This document shows, piece after piece, positions 7,507-8,299 of a stretch of DNA of 8,299 bases; within the stretch, counting starts at the first letter, position 1; each line of letters starts with the position of its first letter. Position numbers and translations under genes: made by a program. The stretch covers positions 1 to 8,299 of the forward strand of contig JAFDVT010000557.1 of NCBI GenBank assembly GCA_018268875.1, in the 5' to 3' direction. The DNA comes from Acidobacteriota bacterium. GTDB taxonomy: Bacteria; Acidobacteriota; Terriglobia; Bryobacterales; Bryobacteraceae. Below the pieces are notes generated by a model, which made no database searches, was not told the DNA's origin, and was given only the letters and a program-made list of their open reading frames with translations.

Positions 7507-8299
7507 CACCGGGCTGAGCTCGTAAAAGAATGCCCCGGGCTTCGCGGTCGAACGCTGGCGGGCCGCGATGTCCTCGTCGAGCGCGTCCAGCTGCAACAGG
7601 ATCGACGCCATGCGCGGGTATCCGTCTTTGTCGAACGGAACCTGCAACTGCCGCCAGCGCATCTGGTGGACGTTCGTACGCTTCACCGTCAGCGCCTGCA
7701 CCTGCTCGGCCTGCTGCATCATCGCCGTATCGAGCTTTGCCAGATTGACGCCCGCCGCCAGTTCCGCGCCGGTGAACTCCCCGGTTTTTGCCCCGTTGAT
7801 CCGCAGCGTCCAGCGCTTGGCCGGGTCCAACCCCGAAAGCTTCAGAGGCTGCTGGTTCAGCGCCTCCCAAAAATCCGACGACTTCACCGCCAACTGCGTC
7901 GCCGCCGACTTATCCGGCAGCGGCATCGGCAACGCCTGGTCCGCCTGCGTCCACGAATACGTCGCGCCATCCAGGCGCAACCCGGTCACCGTCGTATTGT
8001 TTTGATCGACCACCTTTTTCGCCGCCAGGTCCAACTCCACCGCCGTCACGATCCGAGGCGCATTCCATGCCTTCAACAATTCCTCGCCCATGATCAGATG
8101 GCCCGCCCAGCCCGGATGGACCCGGTCCGGAATGATCAGCTTGGCGGTCGCCGGGTCGGTGGCATTGGCGCGGCGCAGCATCGCCGTCACCCCGGTATTC
8201 AGATCCGCCGTCGACTGATTGTTGCGGGCGGCCAGATCCTTCACAAACGCCGCGTAACGCAGCAGAACGTCGTTGTAGCCGCCTTCAAACAGCGGCGCG
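7501..8299 (-). CDS. SGNH/GDSL-type hydrolase, C-terminal portion (5' end cut by window edge)
   Basis: The frame is open from the right edge to TGA at 7503-7501, giving about 266 residues. The start and the GDS block with the nucleophilic Ser lie outside the window, and the GTG at 8244 is only an internal valine codon. The edge reads FEGGYNDVLLRYAAFVKDLA, a helix typical of this group, followed by IIPDRVHPGWAGH with the catalytic Asp (codon 8127-8125) and His (8118-8116) of SGNH block V. These enzymes hydrolyse esters, for example acetyl groups on polysaccharides; the substrate here cannot be told. About 200 residues follow the His, much longer than a minimal SGNH fold, and contain a region that looks beta-rich (VELDL, LRLDG, WTLRINGAKTGEFTGAELAAG) and then a mostly helical tail. 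This layout is common in large secreted acidobacterial and planctomycete hydrolases (recollection). It converges on the lipoprotein gene with a 6-bp overlap. Confidence 0.85.
   Translation of the reverse strand, partial: APLFEGGYNDVLLRYAAFVKDLAARNNQSTADLNTGVTAMLRRANATDPATAKLIIPDRVHPGWAGHLIMGEELLKAWNAPRIVTAVELDLAAKKVVDQNNTTVTGLRLDGATYSWTQADQALPMPLPDKSAATQLAVKSSDFWEALNQQPLKLSGLDPAKRWTLRINGAKTGEFTGAELAAGVNLAKLDTAMMQQAEQVQALTVKRTNVHQMRWRQLQVPFDKDGYPRMASILLQLDALDEDIAARQRSTAKPGAFFYELSPVL

Noticed and set aside
7530..8005. Plus-strand frames opposite the SGNH hydrolase
   Set aside because: They are low-complexity Ser/Arg/Ala products antisense to a gene with a clear DxxH block.

Overview
The window is GC-rich and densely coding, with seven protein genes (two cut by the window edges) and no RNA gene, insertion sequence, CRISPR array or phage signature that I can see. 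The gene content (a membrane-anchored DUF4159 protein, a PEP-mutase-like lyase, an SGNH hydrolase with a long C-terminal region, an M14-like lipoprotein and hybrid histidine kinases with TTG starts) resembles soil Acidobacteriota of the Solibacter/Bryobacter type. That placement is an inference from protein character, not from a marker gene.

Left block, minus strand, read right to left from about 2970: a glutamate dehydrogenase (2936-1641), then a DUF4159 protein (1638-790) whose GTG start lies 2 nt after the dehydrogenase stop, then after 58 nt an isocitrate lyase/PEP mutase superfamily enzyme (731 to beyond the left edge). Spacing suggests one transcript. A perfect TATAAT at 2969-2964 lies just upstream of the dehydrogenase.

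Central block, plus strand, divergent from the first: two paralogous hybrid histidine kinases in tandem (3026-4831 and 4913-6853). Each has a conserved cytoplasmic N-terminus, about six membrane segments, a short linker helix, HisKA, HATPase and one receiver domain. Neither has an HPt or DNA-binding output domain, so the phosphorelay must be completed elsewhere. The second kinase runs about 50 residues past its receiver domain and overlaps the next gene by 142 nt in another frame. That next gene (6712-7506) encodes a predicted lipoprotein with a zinc-carboxypeptidase-like residue pattern (HxxE, DPNR, H, E).

Right edge, minus strand: an SGNH/GDSL hydrolase C-terminal portion (7501 to beyond the right edge), convergent with the lipoprotein gene and overlapping it by 6 nt.

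Non-coding DNA is limited to three short gaps (732-789, 2937-3025, 4832-4912). The observations most worth following are the tandem kinases with a shared multi-pass sensor region, the long out-of-frame overlap at the end of the second kinase, and the M14-like lipoprotein family.
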